Shown here one piece after another: positions 41,967 through 49,169 of a stretch of DNA of 64,000 nt. The position numbers were made by a program, and so were the translations under genes. The notes under the pieces are model-generated. The model saw only the letters and a list, made by a program, of their open reading frames with translations, was not told the DNA's origin and ran no database searches. The DNA comes from Candidatus Rhodoferax randersensis (GTDB taxonomy: Bacteria; Pseudomonadota; Gammaproteobacteria; Burkholderiales; Burkholderiaceae_C). Position 1 is the first letter of the stretch, and each line of letters begins with the position of its first letter. Location: positions 186,001 through 250,000 of the forward strand of contig JADKEH010000010.1 of NCBI GenBank assembly GCA_016718155.1. The letters are read 5' to 3'.

Positions 41967-42773
41967 TCAAGTCCAGTCAATGCCGGGCTCCCCCCTGCCT
42001 TTGAAGAAGGCGTTGGCTAGCGCGAAATGCGAACAACCAACGAACGGCTCGGGGCCGCGCGACGCGGAAAGTGGCGAGGGATGATTGGCGGCAAGGACCA
42101 AGTGTTGGCGGGTCGGTCCTTGCCGCTCAATTAAAAGGCGCTTGGTCTGCGCCTGCGCACCCCACAACATGAACACGACCGGCCGCTCAAGCATAGACAC
42201 AGCCTCAATAATGCCGTCAGTAAGCACTTCCCAACCTTGCTTTGCATGGCTGCCGGGCATGCCTTCCTCCACGGACAGGCTGGTGTTGAGCAGCAACACG
42301 CCCTGCCGAGCCCATGCCACCAGCGATCCGTCCGGCCGCGACTGCCGTGCTTGCAGGCGCGCCTTGGACGACGCGCAAAGGCCGGGATCGCGCGCCACCT
42401 CTTGAAAGATGTTGCGCAGTGACGGCGGCAACTTGACGCCCGGCGCCACAGAAAACGCAAGACCTTGCGCTTGGCCCACCCCATGGTAGGGGTCCTGGCC
42501 CAAAATCACCACCCGAACCTGACTCAAGGGCGTTAACTCCAGCGCATGAAACGGACGCGGCGGAAAGATACGTGCCCCCGCCGCCAAACGCTGCTGGACA
42601 AAGCTCGCCAAACGGGCGCCGACGGGACTGGACAAAAACCGGTCCACCACGCCTAACCAGTCTGGCGCCACCGGCCACTGCCTCGGCTGCCAGGCCGTCA
42701 GCACCTCCGCAGCTTGGTCTTGAGCCTGCGCCAACCAGTCGATTTGTAGTCTGTCAACAGGCGGCACGGCCAC
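41967..42773 (-). CDS. ung: Uracil-DNA glycosylase
   Basis: A 268-residue family 1 uracil-DNA glycosylase that removes uracil from DNA in base-excision repair. The catalytic motif VVILGQDPYHGVGQAQGLAFSV is near residues 88-108, and the leucine-loop motif LAANHPSPLSASRG is near 228. It is 21 bases after trpC, in the same direction, so it could be read with the trp genes. Confidence 0.97.
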   Translation of the reverse strand: MAVPPVDRLQIDWLAQAQDQAAEVLTAWQPRQWPVAPDWLGVVDRFLSSPVGARLASFVQQRLAAGARIFPPRPFHALELTPLSQVRVVILGQDPYHGVGQAQGLAFSVAPGVKLPPSLRNIFQEVARDPGLCASSKARLQARQSRPDGSLVAWARQGVLLLNTSLSVEEGMPGSHAKQGWEVLTDGIIEAVSMLERPVVFMLWGAQAQTKRLLIERQGPTRQHLVLAANHPSPLSASRGPEPFVGCSHFALANAFFKGRGEPGIDWT

Positions 42774-42794
42774 TTCCCGCTGCCACCGATGGTT

Positions 42795-43589
42795 TCACAG
42801 CTCACCAAACAGGCTGGCCAGCGCCTCACCCGGATCCGGTGCACGCATGAACGCCTCGCCGACCAGGAACGCATTGACACCCGCCGAGCCCATCCGCAAC
42901 ACATCCTCGCGGGTATGGATACCGCTCTCGCACACCAGCAATCGGTCACTCGGAACATCCGCCAGCAGCCCGAGTGTGGTGTCCAGCGACACTTCAAAAG
43001 TCTTGAGATTGCGGTTGTTGACACCGAGAAGGGGCGTTCTGAGCCTGAGCGCGCGCTGCAATTCGGCGCGGTCATGCACTTCCACCAGCACCGCCATGTC
43101 CAGGCTGCGGGCAATCGTCTCGAAGTCAGCCATTTGCGCGTCGTCAAGGCAAGCGGCGATCAACAAGATGCAGTCGGCCCCGCAGGCGCGCGACTCGTAC
43201 ACCTGGTAGGCGTCCACCAAAAAATCCTTGCGCAGCACCGGCAAATGGCAGGACGCACGCGCCTGCTTGAGGTAGTCGATGCTGCCCTGAAAAAACTGCA
43301 CATCGGTGAGCACCGACAGGCCGGCGGCACCATGCTCGGCATAAGACTGCGCAATGTCGGCCGGAATGAAGTCGGCACGCAGCACCCCCTTGGACGGGCT
43401 GGCCTTCTTGATCTCGGCGATCACCGCAGGGTGACCGGCGGCCACTTTGGCACGCAGCGCCCCCACGAAGTCCCGCGTCAGCACGCGCGACTCTGCGTCG
43501 GCACGCACCACGTTCAGGGACTTGCGTTTCGCTGCGGCGGCGACTTCTTCTCGTTTGACGGCAACGATACGCTCAAGAATGTCGCTCAC
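42795..43589 (-). CDS. trpC: Indole-3-glycerol phosphate synthase
   Basis: A 264-residue TIM-barrel enzyme of tryptophan synthesis. Motifs: VIAEIKKASPSKGVLRADF, SVLTDVQFFQGS, LRKDFLVDAYQVYESRACGADCILLI, LGVNNRNLKTFEV and VCESGIHTREDV. It starts with GTG at 43587-43589, overlapping the stop of the small upstream ORF as GTGA, so its translation is coupled to that ORF. Confidence 0.97.
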   Translation of the reverse strand: MSDILERIVAVKREEVAAAAKRKSLNVVRADAESRVLTRDFVGALRAKVAAGHPAVIAEIKKASPSKGVLRADFIPADIAQSYAEHGAAGLSVLTDVQFFQGSIDYLKQARASCHLPVLRKDFLVDAYQVYESRACGADCILLIAACLDDAQMADFETIARSLDMAVLVEVHDRAELQRALRLRTPLLGVNNRNLKTFEVSLDTTLGLLADVPSDRLLVCESGIHTREDVLRMGSAGVNAFLVGEAFMRAPDPGEALASLFGEL

Positions 43590-43744
43590 TTGGGGTCGTC
43601 GCGCTTGGCAGCACCTGCGTCGCCGGGCGAGACCGGGCCATAGCCACGACGGTTTTTGTCACTGGCACGCTGAATCCACCACCAGGCGGCGACGGCAGGT
43701 ACCACTATCAAAATGGTCATGGTGATGAGGTCAGAATAGTTCAT
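43586..43744 (-). CDS. Small membrane protein (52 aa) between trpD and trpC
   Basis: A 53-codon frame that overlaps trpD at its start (ATGA) and trpC at its stop (GTGA). It starts MNYSDLITM, then has one membrane helix (TILIVVPAVAAWWWI, about residues 10-24), a basic segment (RASDKNRRGYG) and a hydrophilic tail ending KRDDPK. Topology would be N-terminus out, basic side in. I do not recognise a family. The exact overlaps on both sides argue strongly that it is translated. Three successive Trp codons (residues 21-23) would make its translation sensitive to charged tRNA-Trp. Confidence 0.75.
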   Translation of the reverse strand: MNYSDLITMTILIVVPAVAAWWWIQRASDKNRRGYGPVSPGDAGAAKRDDPK

Positions 43745-44787
43745 GTTTTCTCCAACTGTCGGGACAAATCCACCAGTTGCGCAAGTTTACGACGCGCCGC
43801 GCCGCTCTCCAGCGCCGTGCGCGCCAGCGCCAGCCCCTGCGCCATGCTGGGCGCCACGTTGGCCGCATACAGCGCCACGCCCGCGTTGAGGATCACGATG
43901 TCACGCGGGGCGCCCGGCTCATCATCGAGCACGCCCAGCAGCATGGCCTTGGACTCCTCGGGCGTTTGCACCTTGAGTGCGCGGTTGCTGGCCATCACCA
44001 TGCCGAAGTCTTCCGGATGGATTTCGTATTCGGTGATTTCGCCGTTCTTGAGTTCACCCACCATGGTGGCGGCACCCAGGGACACTTCGTCCATGCCATC
44101 GCGCCCGTACACCACCACCGCGTGTTCGGTGCCCAGGCGCTGCAGCGCACGCACCTGAATGCCGACCAGATCCGGGTGAAACACACCCATCAGAATGTTG
44201 GGTGCGCCGGCCGGATTGGTGAGCGGCCCGAGCAGATTGAAGATGGTCTTGACGCCCAGCTCCTTGCGCACCGGCGCCACGTTCTTCATGGCCGGATGGT
44301 GGTTGGGGGCGAACATGAAACCCACGCCGACTTGCTCGATGCACTGCGCAATCGACGCAGGCGTCAGGTTGATGTTGACACCCAGCGACTCCATCACGTC
44401 GGCGCTGCCACTCTTGCTGCTGACGCTGCGCCCGCCGTGCTTGCTGACCTTGGCGCCCGCAGCGGCGGCCACAAACATGGAACAGGTGGAGATGTTGAAG
44501 GTGTGCGAGCCGTCGCCACCGGTGCCCACGATGTCCACCAGGTGCTTGCGGTCGGCCACCTCGACCTTGGTGGAGAACTCGCGCATCACCTGCGCGGCGG
44601 CGGTGATCTCGCCGATGGTTTCCTTCTTCACGCGCAAACCCGTGATCAGTGCCGCCATCATCACTGGCGACAATTCGCCGCCCATGATCAGACGCATGAT
44701 GTGCAGCATCTCATCATGGAAGATCTCGCGGTGCTCGATGGTGCGCAACAGCGCTTCCTGGGGTGTGATTTTGCTGGTATGCGGCAT
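43741..44787 (-). CDS. trpD: Anthranilate phosphoribosyltransferase
   Basis: A 348-residue enzyme joining anthranilate and PRPP. Motifs: DIVGTGGDGSHTFNISTCSMFVAAAAGAKVSKHGGRSVSSKSGSADVMESLG (PRPP/anthranilate site), FMFAPNHHPAMKNVAPVRKELGVKTIFNLLGPLTNPA. Length normal. Its stop overlaps the start of the small ORF. Upstream lie a GGGACAG repeat and a LysE-like remnant instead of trpG, so the classical trpG-trpD linkage is broken here. Confidence 0.97.
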   Translation of the reverse strand: MPHTSKITPQEALLRTIEHREIFHDEMLHIMRLIMGGELSPVMMAALITGLRVKKETIGEITAAAQVMREFSTKVEVADRKHLVDIVGTGGDGSHTFNISTCSMFVAAAAGAKVSKHGGRSVSSKSGSADVMESLGVNINLTPASIAQCIEQVGVGFMFAPNHHPAMKNVAPVRKELGVKTIFNLLGPLTNPAGAPNILMGVFHPDLVGIQVRALQRLGTEHAVVVYGRDGMDEVSLGAATMVGELKNGEITEYEIHPEDFGMVMASNRALKVQTPEESKAMLLGVLDDEPGAPRDIVILNAGVALYAANVAPSMAQGLALARTALESGAARRKLAQLVDLSRQLEKT

Positions 44788-44802
44788 GGTAAAACTCCTG
44801 AT

Positions 44803-44840
44803 ACTTTGTGGGACAGACCTTTAGCTCTGGCCTCAAGTGA
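44803..44840 (+). repeat. Dispersed palindromic repeat, GGGACAG family, copy 4 (inverted, diverged)
   Basis: The plus strand reads TTTGTGGGACAGAC, CTTTAG, then CTCTGGCCTCAAGTGATTG. It aligns along its whole length with copy 1 read on the minus strand (TTTGCGGGACAGAT, CTTTAG, TTCTGTCCCCAACTGATTG), but is placed in the opposite orientation and has lost part of the right arm. It lies 16 bases before the trpD start. Confidence 0.65.
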
Positions 44841-44931
44841 TTGTCGGATGTTGGATGTCGGAAGGGGAATCGGTCAGGGCCAGCTTGACCCCAAAGCCGA
44901 TGAACAGCATCAAGTGTTGGAAGTCCGGCAT
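44833..44931 (-). pseudogene. N-terminal remnant of a LysE-like exporter gene
   Basis: Starting 12 bases after the ltaE stop with a GGGAG site, a 32-codon frame begins MPDFQHLMLFIGFGVKLALT and then stops. The start resembles the first membrane helix of LysE/RhtB-family exporters (normally continuing LTPGPD). The rest of such a gene is missing and a GGGACAG repeat overlaps the break. I remember a LysE-family gene near trpG-trpD in related Comamonadaceae; the identity is therefore inference. Confidence 0.4.
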
Positions 44932-44942
44932 ACCGCGCTCCC

Positions 44943-46004
44943 TCAACGTGAAAAGAATTGACGCACGGCCACGGCCGCTCGGTCAATGCCCGCCTGGTCG
45001 ACATCAAGGTGCGTGACAAAGCGCAACCGGTACAAGCCGGTGGCCAACACGCCATGGGCCTTGAGGTGGGCGATCAGCGCGTCACCGCGCGACTTGGCGA
45101 CTTCCGCCAGATCGACAAACAGGATGTTGGTTTGCGGAGGCTCCACCCGCAGCTCGGGGATGCCCTGCAACGCATCGGCCAGGCGTTGCGCCAGTGCGTG
45201 GTCTTGTGCCAAGCGCGCCACGTGATGGTCCAGGGCCCACGACGCCGCGGCGGCCAGCATGCCTGCCTGACGCATGGCACCACCGGCCATCTTGCGGATG
45301 CGCCGCGCGCGCGCGATGAGCTCGGCCGAACCACACAGGGCCGAGCCGACCGGTGCGCCCAGGCCCTTGCTGAAACACACCGAGACACTGTCGAAGCAGC
45401 GGGCGATGCGCCGCGCCTGCGCAAATGGGTCACCCCCAGGCTCGCCATTGCCAGTCTGCGCGGCCTGCGCCGTCGCAGCGTTGAACAAGCGGGCACCATC
45501 AAGGTGGCAGGCCAATCCCCTGCTGTGTGCAAGGGTCGTCGCAGCCTGCACGTAGTCCAAGGGCAGCAACTTGCCGCCCAGCGTGTTTTCCAACGCGAGC
45601 AGGCGGGTACGTGCGAAGTGCGGGTCATCAGGCTTGATGGCGGCCTCGATATCGGTCAGCGCCAGCGAGCCATCGCTCTGATGGCTGATCGGCTGCGGCT
45701 GCACGCTACCCAGCACCGCCGCACCGCCGCCTTCCCAGCGGTAGCAGTGCGCCTGCTGGCCAACAATGTACTCGTCGCCGCGCTGGCAATGGCTGAGCAC
45801 CGCGCACAAATTGCTCTGCGTGCCAGAGGGCACGAACAAAGCCGCTTCGAAGCCCAACAAGGCCGCGATCTTGGCCTGCAAGGCATTGACGCTGGGGTCG
45901 TCGCCGAACACATCGTCACCCAGCGGGGCCGCCGCCATCGCCGCGCGCATGGCGGGCGTGGGCTGGGTGACGGTATCACTGCGAAGATCAACGGTTTTTG
46001 TCAT
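44943..46004 (-). CDS. ltaE: Low-specificity L-threonine aldolase
   Basis: A 353-residue fold-type I PLP enzyme that splits threonine to glycine and acetaldehyde. It begins VDLRSDTVTQPTPAMRAAM and has GDDVFGDDPSVNALQ, CHLDGARLFNAA and the PLP lysine in VCFSKGLGAPVGSALCGS. It stands inside the trp cluster between trpG and trpD. Its likely ribosome binding site AGAGG lies in the dispersed repeat directly upstream (46005-46060). Confidence 0.94.
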   Translation of the reverse strand: MTKTVDLRSDTVTQPTPAMRAAMAAAPLGDDVFGDDPSVNALQAKIAALLGFEAALFVPSGTQSNLCAVLSHCQRGDEYIVGQQAHCYRWEGGGAAVLGSVQPQPISHQSDGSLALTDIEAAIKPDDPHFARTRLLALENTLGGKLLPLDYVQAATTLAHSRGLACHLDGARLFNAATAQAAQTGNGEPGGDPFAQARRIARCFDSVSVCFSKGLGAPVGSALCGSAELIARARRIRKMAGGAMRQAGMLAAAASWALDHHVARLAQDHALAQRLADALQGIPELRVEPPQTNILFVDLAEVAKSRGDALIAHLKAHGVLATGLYRLRFVTHLDVDQAGIDRAAVAVRQFFSR

Positions 46005-46060
46005 ATTGGCCTCTAGCCCTTTGTTGATGCTAACAAGAAGCTATAAACATAGTAGCAAAG
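46005..46060 (-). repeat. TTTGCTACT-family dispersed repeat, copy abutting ltaE
   Basis: The minus strand reads TTTGCTACTATGTTTATAGC, continues TTCTTG, and ends GGGCTAGAGGCCAAT directly before the ltaE ATG. It shares ordered blocks (TTTGCTACT, TTTATAGCTT, GCCAAT) with 57621-57676 inside thiL. I recall this short repeat as frequent in Comamonadaceae genomes. Confidence 0.6.
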
Positions 46061-46079
46061 ACGGCTGCTGTTCTTGGCC

Positions 46080-46381
46080 GTCATTGCGAGCGAAGCGCGG
46101 CAATCCACAGCACCATCGTCTTTGCGAGTCTCCCGAATCCGGGCGGATACCGCACTCGGACCTTGAACCAGCATCGTCATCGCGAGGCCGCAGGCCGTGG
46201 CGATCCATGCATCTTCTTTCAGGGTCATGGATTCAGGAGTCCTGGATTGCTTCACTGCGTTCGCAATGACGACCTGTTCATGGAAAGGAGCGCAGCGACG
46301 CGGCACGTCAGGAGCCATGGATTGCCGCGCTTCGCTCGCAATGACGGGCACGATTGCCCCGCTTCGCTCGTATTGCCGGGG
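46080..46381. repeat. Array of five REP-like units
   Basis: The ltaE-trpG gap holds five imperfect copies of a 28-34-base unit of the type GTCATTGCGAGCGAAGCG...GCAATCCA. They lie at 46080-46109 and 46176-46209 (plus sense) and 46243-46271, 46318-46348 and 46351-46381 (minus sense, the last degenerate). Each is partly self-complementary. No coding sequence is found in 46061-46445. Confidence 0.8.
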
Positions 46382-46384
46382 AGC

Positions 46385-46414
46385 GGCTGGGCCGCTGGGC
46401 CGCTGGGCCGCTGG
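46385..46414 (+). repeat. Nine-base tandem repeat
   Basis: GGCTGGGCC followed by repeated GCTGGGCC(G) units, about three and a third copies of a nine-base period, between the REP-like array and trpG. Confidence 0.8.
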
Positions 46415-46445
46415 CAAAGCATGGCGCATCCATGGGAACACTGCC

Positions 46446-47021
46446 TCACTTCAAAAAGTTCTGGAGCATGGCATGCCCATGCTCGGTCAGTATGGACTCG
46501 GGGTGAAACTGCACACCCTCCACCCGCACGGCGTCGGACAGGCCGGTGTGACGCACGCCCATGATTTCGCCGTCGTCGGTCCAGGCGGTGATCGCGAGCT
46601 CATTGGGGCAGCTCGCGCGTTCAATGGCCAGCGAGTGGTAGCGGTTCACCGTGAACTGTTTCGGCAACCCGGCAAAGACGCCTTCCTGCGTGGTGGTGAT
46701 CACACTGGTCTTGCCGTGCATCAACTGCTGCGCCCGGATGATCTTGGCACCCAGCGCCGCACCAATGCTTTGGTGGCCGAGGCAGACACCCAGAATCGGC
46801 AGCTTGCCCGCAAAGTGCTGAATGGCCGCCACCGAGATACCCGCCTCAGCCGGAGAACACGGACCGGGCGACACCACCAGGCGGTCCGGATTGCGCTGCG
46901 CAATGCCCTCCACCGTGATCTCGTCGTTGCGGAAAACTTCCACCTGGGCACCCAGCTCACCGAAGTACTGGACGATGTTGTAGGTGAAGCTGTCGTAGTT
47001 ATCGATCATCAGCAATTTCAT
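46446..47021 (-). CDS. trpG: Anthranilate synthase component II (glutamine amidotransferase)
   Basis: A 191-residue class I amidotransferase supplying ammonia to TrpE. Catalytic triad: Cys in LGVCLGHQSIG, His and Glu in GVQFHPESILTEHG. The start is KLLMIDNYDSFTYNIVQYFGELGA. It overlaps aroQ by ATGA. It could also serve folate synthesis (PabA role), as in many bacteria. Confidence 0.96.
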   Translation of the reverse strand: MKLLMIDNYDSFTYNIVQYFGELGAQVEVFRNDEITVEGIAQRNPDRLVVSPGPCSPAEAGISVAAIQHFAGKLPILGVCLGHQSIGAALGAKIIRAQQLMHGKTSVITTTQEGVFAGLPKQFTVNRYHSLAIERASCPNELAITAWTDDGEIMGVRHTGLSDAVRVEGVQFHPESILTEHGHAMLQNFLK

Positions 47022-47344
47022 GCCGTTGCTCCCTCGCGCAGCCGCGCAAACTCATGGTGCTCATAGGCGATGAAGATCTCCATCATGCCGCGGTAAATGG
47101 CCTCCATCACCGCCGGTTCACCACCCTGCGCCACGGCGTGCTGACGCACACGGTCCACGATGGCCTGGATGCGGGCCTCGTCGCGGACCTGGTTCTTGTC
47201 CTGCTTGATGCGGGCCGCCTGCGTCATGTAGGCGCTGCGCTGCACCAGCAGCGGGACGAGCACATCGTCCAGTGCGTCCACGCGAGCCCGGACCTCGGTC
47301 ATGCTGGTGCAAGGCTGCACCGCTTGAATAGCCTGCTTGTTCAT
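47018..47344 (-). CDS. Chorismate mutase, AroQ class
   Basis: A 108-residue all-helical chorismate mutase (VRARVDALDDVLVPLLVQRSAYMTQAARIKQDKNQVRDEARIQAIVDRVRQHA). The first helix carries the catalytic Arg and the second Lys/Arg positions are seen. It would convert chorismate to prephenate, the competing branch to Phe/Tyr, yet lies inside the trp operon between trpE and trpG with ATGA overlaps on both sides. Start at 47342-47344 gives the usual length. An isochorismate-pyruvate lyase (PchB-like) role is less likely. Confidence 0.88.
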   Translation of the reverse strand: MNKQAIQAVQPCTSMTEVRARVDALDDVLVPLLVQRSAYMTQAARIKQDKNQVRDEARIQAIVDRVRQHAVAQGGEPAVMEAIYRGMMEIFIAYEHHEFARLREGATA

Positions 47345-48852
47345 TCCAGTCCCTCCTCGACCAGTTCGGCGGCGCGCAACAAGGCGCGCGCCTTGGCCTC
47401 GGTTTCCTTCCATTCCAGTTCGGGTACCGAATCGGCCACGACACCGGCAGCCGCCTGCACGTACAGGGTCTGGTCCTTGATGATGCCGGTGCGAATCGCA
47501 ATCGCCACGTCCATGTCGCCGGCGTAGCTCAGGTAGCCGCAGGCGCCGCCGTACAGGCCGCGCTTGGTCGGCTCCAACTGGTCAATCAGTTCCATGGCAT
47601 GCACCTTGGGCGCGCCGGTGAGCGTGCCCGCGGGAAAGGTGGCCTTGAGCACGTCCATGCTGGTCATGCCGTCGTTCAGAGTGCCTTCCACATTGCTGAC
47701 GATGTGCATCACGTGGCTGTAGCGCTCGACGCAAAAGGCCTCGGTCACCTTGACGCTGCCGGTCTTGGCGATGCGGCCAATGTCGTTGCGCGCCAGGTCG
47801 ATCAGCATCACGTGCTCGGCGCGTTCCTTGGGGTCGTTCACCAGTTCCAGCTCGGCCGCCTTGTCCAACTCCAGACTGGCGCCGCGTGGACGCGTGCCGG
47901 CCAAGGGACGGATGGTGATCTTTTGCTCGGCCTGCTCGCCAACCGTGACGCGCTCCTGGCGCACCAGAATCTCCGGTGACGCGCCCACCACATGAAAGTC
48001 CCCAAAGTGGTAGTAGTACATGTAGGGGCTGGGATTGAGTGAACGCAGCGCACGGTACAGGCTCAGCGGCGACTCGGTGTAGCGCTTCTTGATGCGCTGG
48101 CCCACTTGCACCTGCATGAAGTCGCCCCCGGCAATCAGCTCCTTGGCGCGTTCCACCGCCGCAATGTAGTCGGCCTTGGCAAAGTCGCGCTCGGCCGGGT
48201 AGCTTTGCGTGGGCTTGACCACCGGCGCGCTGACCGAGTACTTCAACTGGTCCTTGAGTTCGCGCAGGCGTTTCTTGGCCTGCGCGTAGGCTTCGGGCTG
48301 CGCCGGGTCCGCGTACACGATCAGGTAGAGCTTGCCTGAGAGGTTGTCGATCACCGCCAGCTCTTCACACTGCAACAGCAAAATATCGGGGCAGCCCAGG
48401 GTGTCGGGCGGGCAGCTGTGGGCCAGCTTCTTTTCGATGTAGCGCACCGTGTCGTAGCCAAAGTAGCCCGCCAGTCCACCGCAAAAGCGCGGCAGGCCCG
48501 GCCGCAGGGCGACCTTGAAGCGCTGCTGGTACGACTCGATGAAGTCCAGCGGATTCTCAGATGAGGTCTCCACCACCACGCCGTCGCGCACCACCTCGGT
48601 CACGGTGTCCGCGCCGAAGCCGTGCGAGCGCAGCAAGGTGCGCGCGGGCAGGCCAATGAAGCTGTAGCGGCCAAAGCGCTCGCCACCGACCACCGACTCC
48701 AGCAAAAAGCTGTGCTTGCCGCCATCCTTGGCGTGCGCCAGCTTCAGGTACAGGGAGAGCGGGGTTTCCAGGTCCGCAAAGGCTTCGAGCATCAGCGGGA
48801 TGCGGTTGTAGCCTTGCGCACTCAGGCTCTTGAATTCCAGTTCAGTAATCAC
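47341..48852 (-). CDS. trpE: Anthranilate synthase component I
   Basis: A 503-residue chorismate-using enzyme. The feedback-site region LLES and the active-site blocks (PSPYMYYYHFGDFHVVGASPEILVR, RPLAGTRPRG, NDPKERAEHVMLIDLARNDIGRI, FPAGTLTGAPKVHAMELID, YGGACGYLSYAGDMDVAIAIRT) are complete. Start is GTG at 48850-48852. Preceded by a leader peptide gene with Trp codons and hairpins (see below). Confidence 0.97.
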   Translation of the reverse strand: MITELEFKSLSAQGYNRIPLMLEAFADLETPLSLYLKLAHAKDGGKHSFLLESVVGGERFGRYSFIGLPARTLLRSHGFGADTVTEVVRDGVVVETSSENPLDFIESYQQRFKVALRPGLPRFCGGLAGYFGYDTVRYIEKKLAHSCPPDTLGCPDILLLQCEELAVIDNLSGKLYLIVYADPAQPEAYAQAKKRLRELKDQLKYSVSAPVVKPTQSYPAERDFAKADYIAAVERAKELIAGGDFMQVQVGQRIKKRYTESPLSLYRALRSLNPSPYMYYYHFGDFHVVGASPEILVRQERVTVGEQAEQKITIRPLAGTRPRGASLELDKAAELELVNDPKERAEHVMLIDLARNDIGRIAKTGSVKVTEAFCVERYSHVMHIVSNVEGTLNDGMTSMDVLKATFPAGTLTGAPKVHAMELIDQLEPTKRGLYGGACGYLSYAGDMDVAIAIRTGIIKDQTLYVQAAAGVVADSVPELEWKETEAKARALLRAAELVEEGLE

Positions 48853-48939
48853 GGGGATACCTATTCAAACAGGGGCCGGGGCGAGACGCCCGCCCGGCAG
48901 CACGTGGTGCTGCGATTCAATTCAGACGCCACAGGCGTC
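48853..48939 (-). promoter_or_regulatory. Candidate trp attenuator hairpins
   Basis: Three hairpins follow the Trp codons of the leader peptide on the transcript: GACGCC/GGCGTC (48925-48939), GCAGCAC/GTGCTGC (48897-48913) and a GC-rich GCCGGG...CCCGGC stem (48875-48898). The second and third overlap by two bases, and GGCAGC just after the Trp codons (48961-48966) can pair with GCTGCC at 48896-48901, so mutually exclusive folds are possible. The last stem lacks a good T run, so classic intrinsic termination is uncertain. Confidence 0.5.
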
Positions 48940-49027
48940 AGAGCAAAGCTGAAGAGCGTAGCTGCCGACGCCAGGGCCAGGCTCCCCGGTCGCTGCAACC
49001 TGTGATGCTGATGCGATGAATGAACAT
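48938..49027 (-). CDS. trpL: Tryptophan operon leader peptide (29 aa, Trp-Pro-Trp)
   Basis: A 30-codon frame (29 residues plus stop) upstream of trpE. It begins MFIHRISITG and has Trp at positions 17 and 19 (GAWPWRR). An extended -10 box lies six bases before the ATG, so the A may be the first base of the mRNA, i.e. a leaderless message; there is no ribosome binding site. Hairpins follow. Position, two Trp codons and the structures fit an attenuation leader, as known for trp operons of other proteobacteria (leaderless trpL is known in Sinorhizobium). Confidence 0.7.
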   Translation of the reverse strand: MFIHRISITGCSDRGAWPWRRQLRSSALL

Positions 49028-49033
49028 AGCCGC

Positions 49034-49042
49034 AGTGTAGCA
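49034..49042 (-). promoter_or_regulatory. Extended -10 promoter of trpL-trpE
   Basis: TGCTACACT on the minus strand is an extended -10 box (TGnTACACT). The standard six-to-seven-base distance puts the transcription start at the A of the leader ATG (49027). There is no recognisable -35. Confidence 0.55.
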
Positions 49043-49169
49043 AAGACACCCCACCAGTGCCCGTGCGGAACTTGTCCTTACTTGAAAACCCTGTTGCGCG
49101 GGAGCCAAAAGGCAATCAAAATCAAAGGGCGTGAAAATAGCATGATCGTTCGATTAACTGGAGATAACC

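Noticed and set aside
46080..46381. Possible CRISPR array in the ltaE-trpG gap
   Set aside because: Units are in both orientations, diverged and unevenly spaced, with self-complementary centres; these are REP-like elements, not CRISPR repeats, and there are no cas genes.
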